Assembly (NCBI RefSeq): GCF_002086515.1
Contig: NZ_MVHH01000011.1
Span: 46,300-110,299 of the forward strand
Direction of reading: 5' to 3'
Source: Mycolicibacter arupensis
GTDB lineage: Bacteria > Actinomycetota > Actinomycetes > Mycobacteriales > Mycobacteriaceae
DNA length: 64,000 bases
The position numbers were made by a program, and so were the translations under genes. This document shows positions 63,821 to 64,000 of this stretch, one piece after another (the first letter of the stretch is position 1; every line of letters begins with the position of its first letter). The notes under the pieces are model-generated. The model did not search any database. It was not told the DNA's origin and saw only the letters and a list, made by a program, of their open reading frames with translations.

Positions 63821-64000
63821 ATGAACTCGTTGGACCTGCTGCAACAGGCCGATAAGCGCCTGGTCGACCTGGTCTCCACTCTGAGCGTGTCGAATCTGGA
63901 CGCCCCCAGTCCGTGCTCAGGGTGGAGCGTGCGGTCGCTGCTCAGCCACACTGTCGCCACGATCGACGCCTTTGCGGCGGCCCTCGACGGACAGGGCGGC
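63821..64000 (+). CDS. DinB/MDMPI-like (TIGR03086-type) protein, 5' part
   Basis: The first 60 residues are visible (MNSLDLLQQADKRLVDLVST, SNLDAPSPCSGWSVRSLLSH) before the window ends. The PCSGWSV...LSHTV pattern is the N-terminal helix bundle of mycothiol-dependent maleylpyruvate isomerase-like proteins, with the His as metal ligand. It probably modifies a small electrophile or handles mycothiol adducts. An AAAGGAA site precedes ATG 63821. It is truncated by the window edge. Confidence 0.8.
   Translation, partial: MNSLDLLQQADKRLVDLVSTLSVSNLDAPSPCSGWSVRSLLSHTVATIDAFAAALDGQGG

Overview
The window is high-GC actinobacterial DNA, almost certainly a Mycobacterium/Mycolicibacterium chromosome. 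Indicators are an accD3 - echA6 - metallo-beta-lactamase-fold - beta-lactamase-like - ctpE - SRPBCC block matching M. tuberculosis Rv0904c-Rv0910 in order, Mce proteins, an Emb-type arabinosyltransferase, a mycolyltransferase fragment and many overlapping stop/start codons.

1-18.1 kb is mostly core. It holds the end of a DMT transporter, the accD3/sulfatase pair, echA6 to the SRPBCC gene, an ABC-F ATPase with a leader peptide and alternative stems, then a membrane protein, an F420/LLM oxidoreductase, two secreted proteins, and a TetR regulator divergent from an EXPERA-like membrane protein.

18.15-28.4 kb is accessory. A 4.2-kb island lies between 43-bp direct repeats; the right repeat is the 3' half of tRNA-Arg(CCT). 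It carries a membrane protein, a cytosolic Ser/Thr kinase divergent from a small unknown protein, another unknown protein and a dead integrase remnant. Next come a DDE transposase operon containing a tyrosine-recombinase-like protein without catalytic residues, an XRE - nucleotidyltransferase - unknown operon (possible toxin-antitoxin or defence unit) and a decayed sulfate-binding gene.

28.5-37 kb is a mosaic of broken mycobacterial genes. mceF, mceE and mceD are intact, but mceC has lost its 5' part. Fragments of an antigen-85-like mycolyltransferase and of the Mce ATPase (mkl) adjoin it, then a short-chain dehydrogenase and an IstB relic.

36.6-55.4 kb is a redox and detoxification region: peroxiredoxins (one fused to a GAF domain), PPOX-type and AhpD-like proteins, an ssu-type sulfonate uptake and desulfonation operon, two ECF sigma/anti-sigma pairs, two alpha/beta hydrolases of the haloalkane dehalogenase group, a DUF417 membrane protein and two related TetR regulators. 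Four sites of the form TGTAC-N6-GTACA (one with a single mismatch) lie before peroxiredoxin, dehalogenase/hydrolase and SDR genes. Two TGGAC-N6-GTCCA sites lie before the other TetR gene. This looks like a local regulon and a diverged paralogous copy.

55.4-64 kb holds an envelope redox set (small CxxC ORF, DsbA-like, CcdA-like, beta-propeller lipoprotein), an orphan Emb-type arabinosyltransferase, a methyltransferase, a CGNR-type regulator with operator-like repeats, and the start of a DinB/MDMPI-like gene. No CRISPR array or rRNA was seen.
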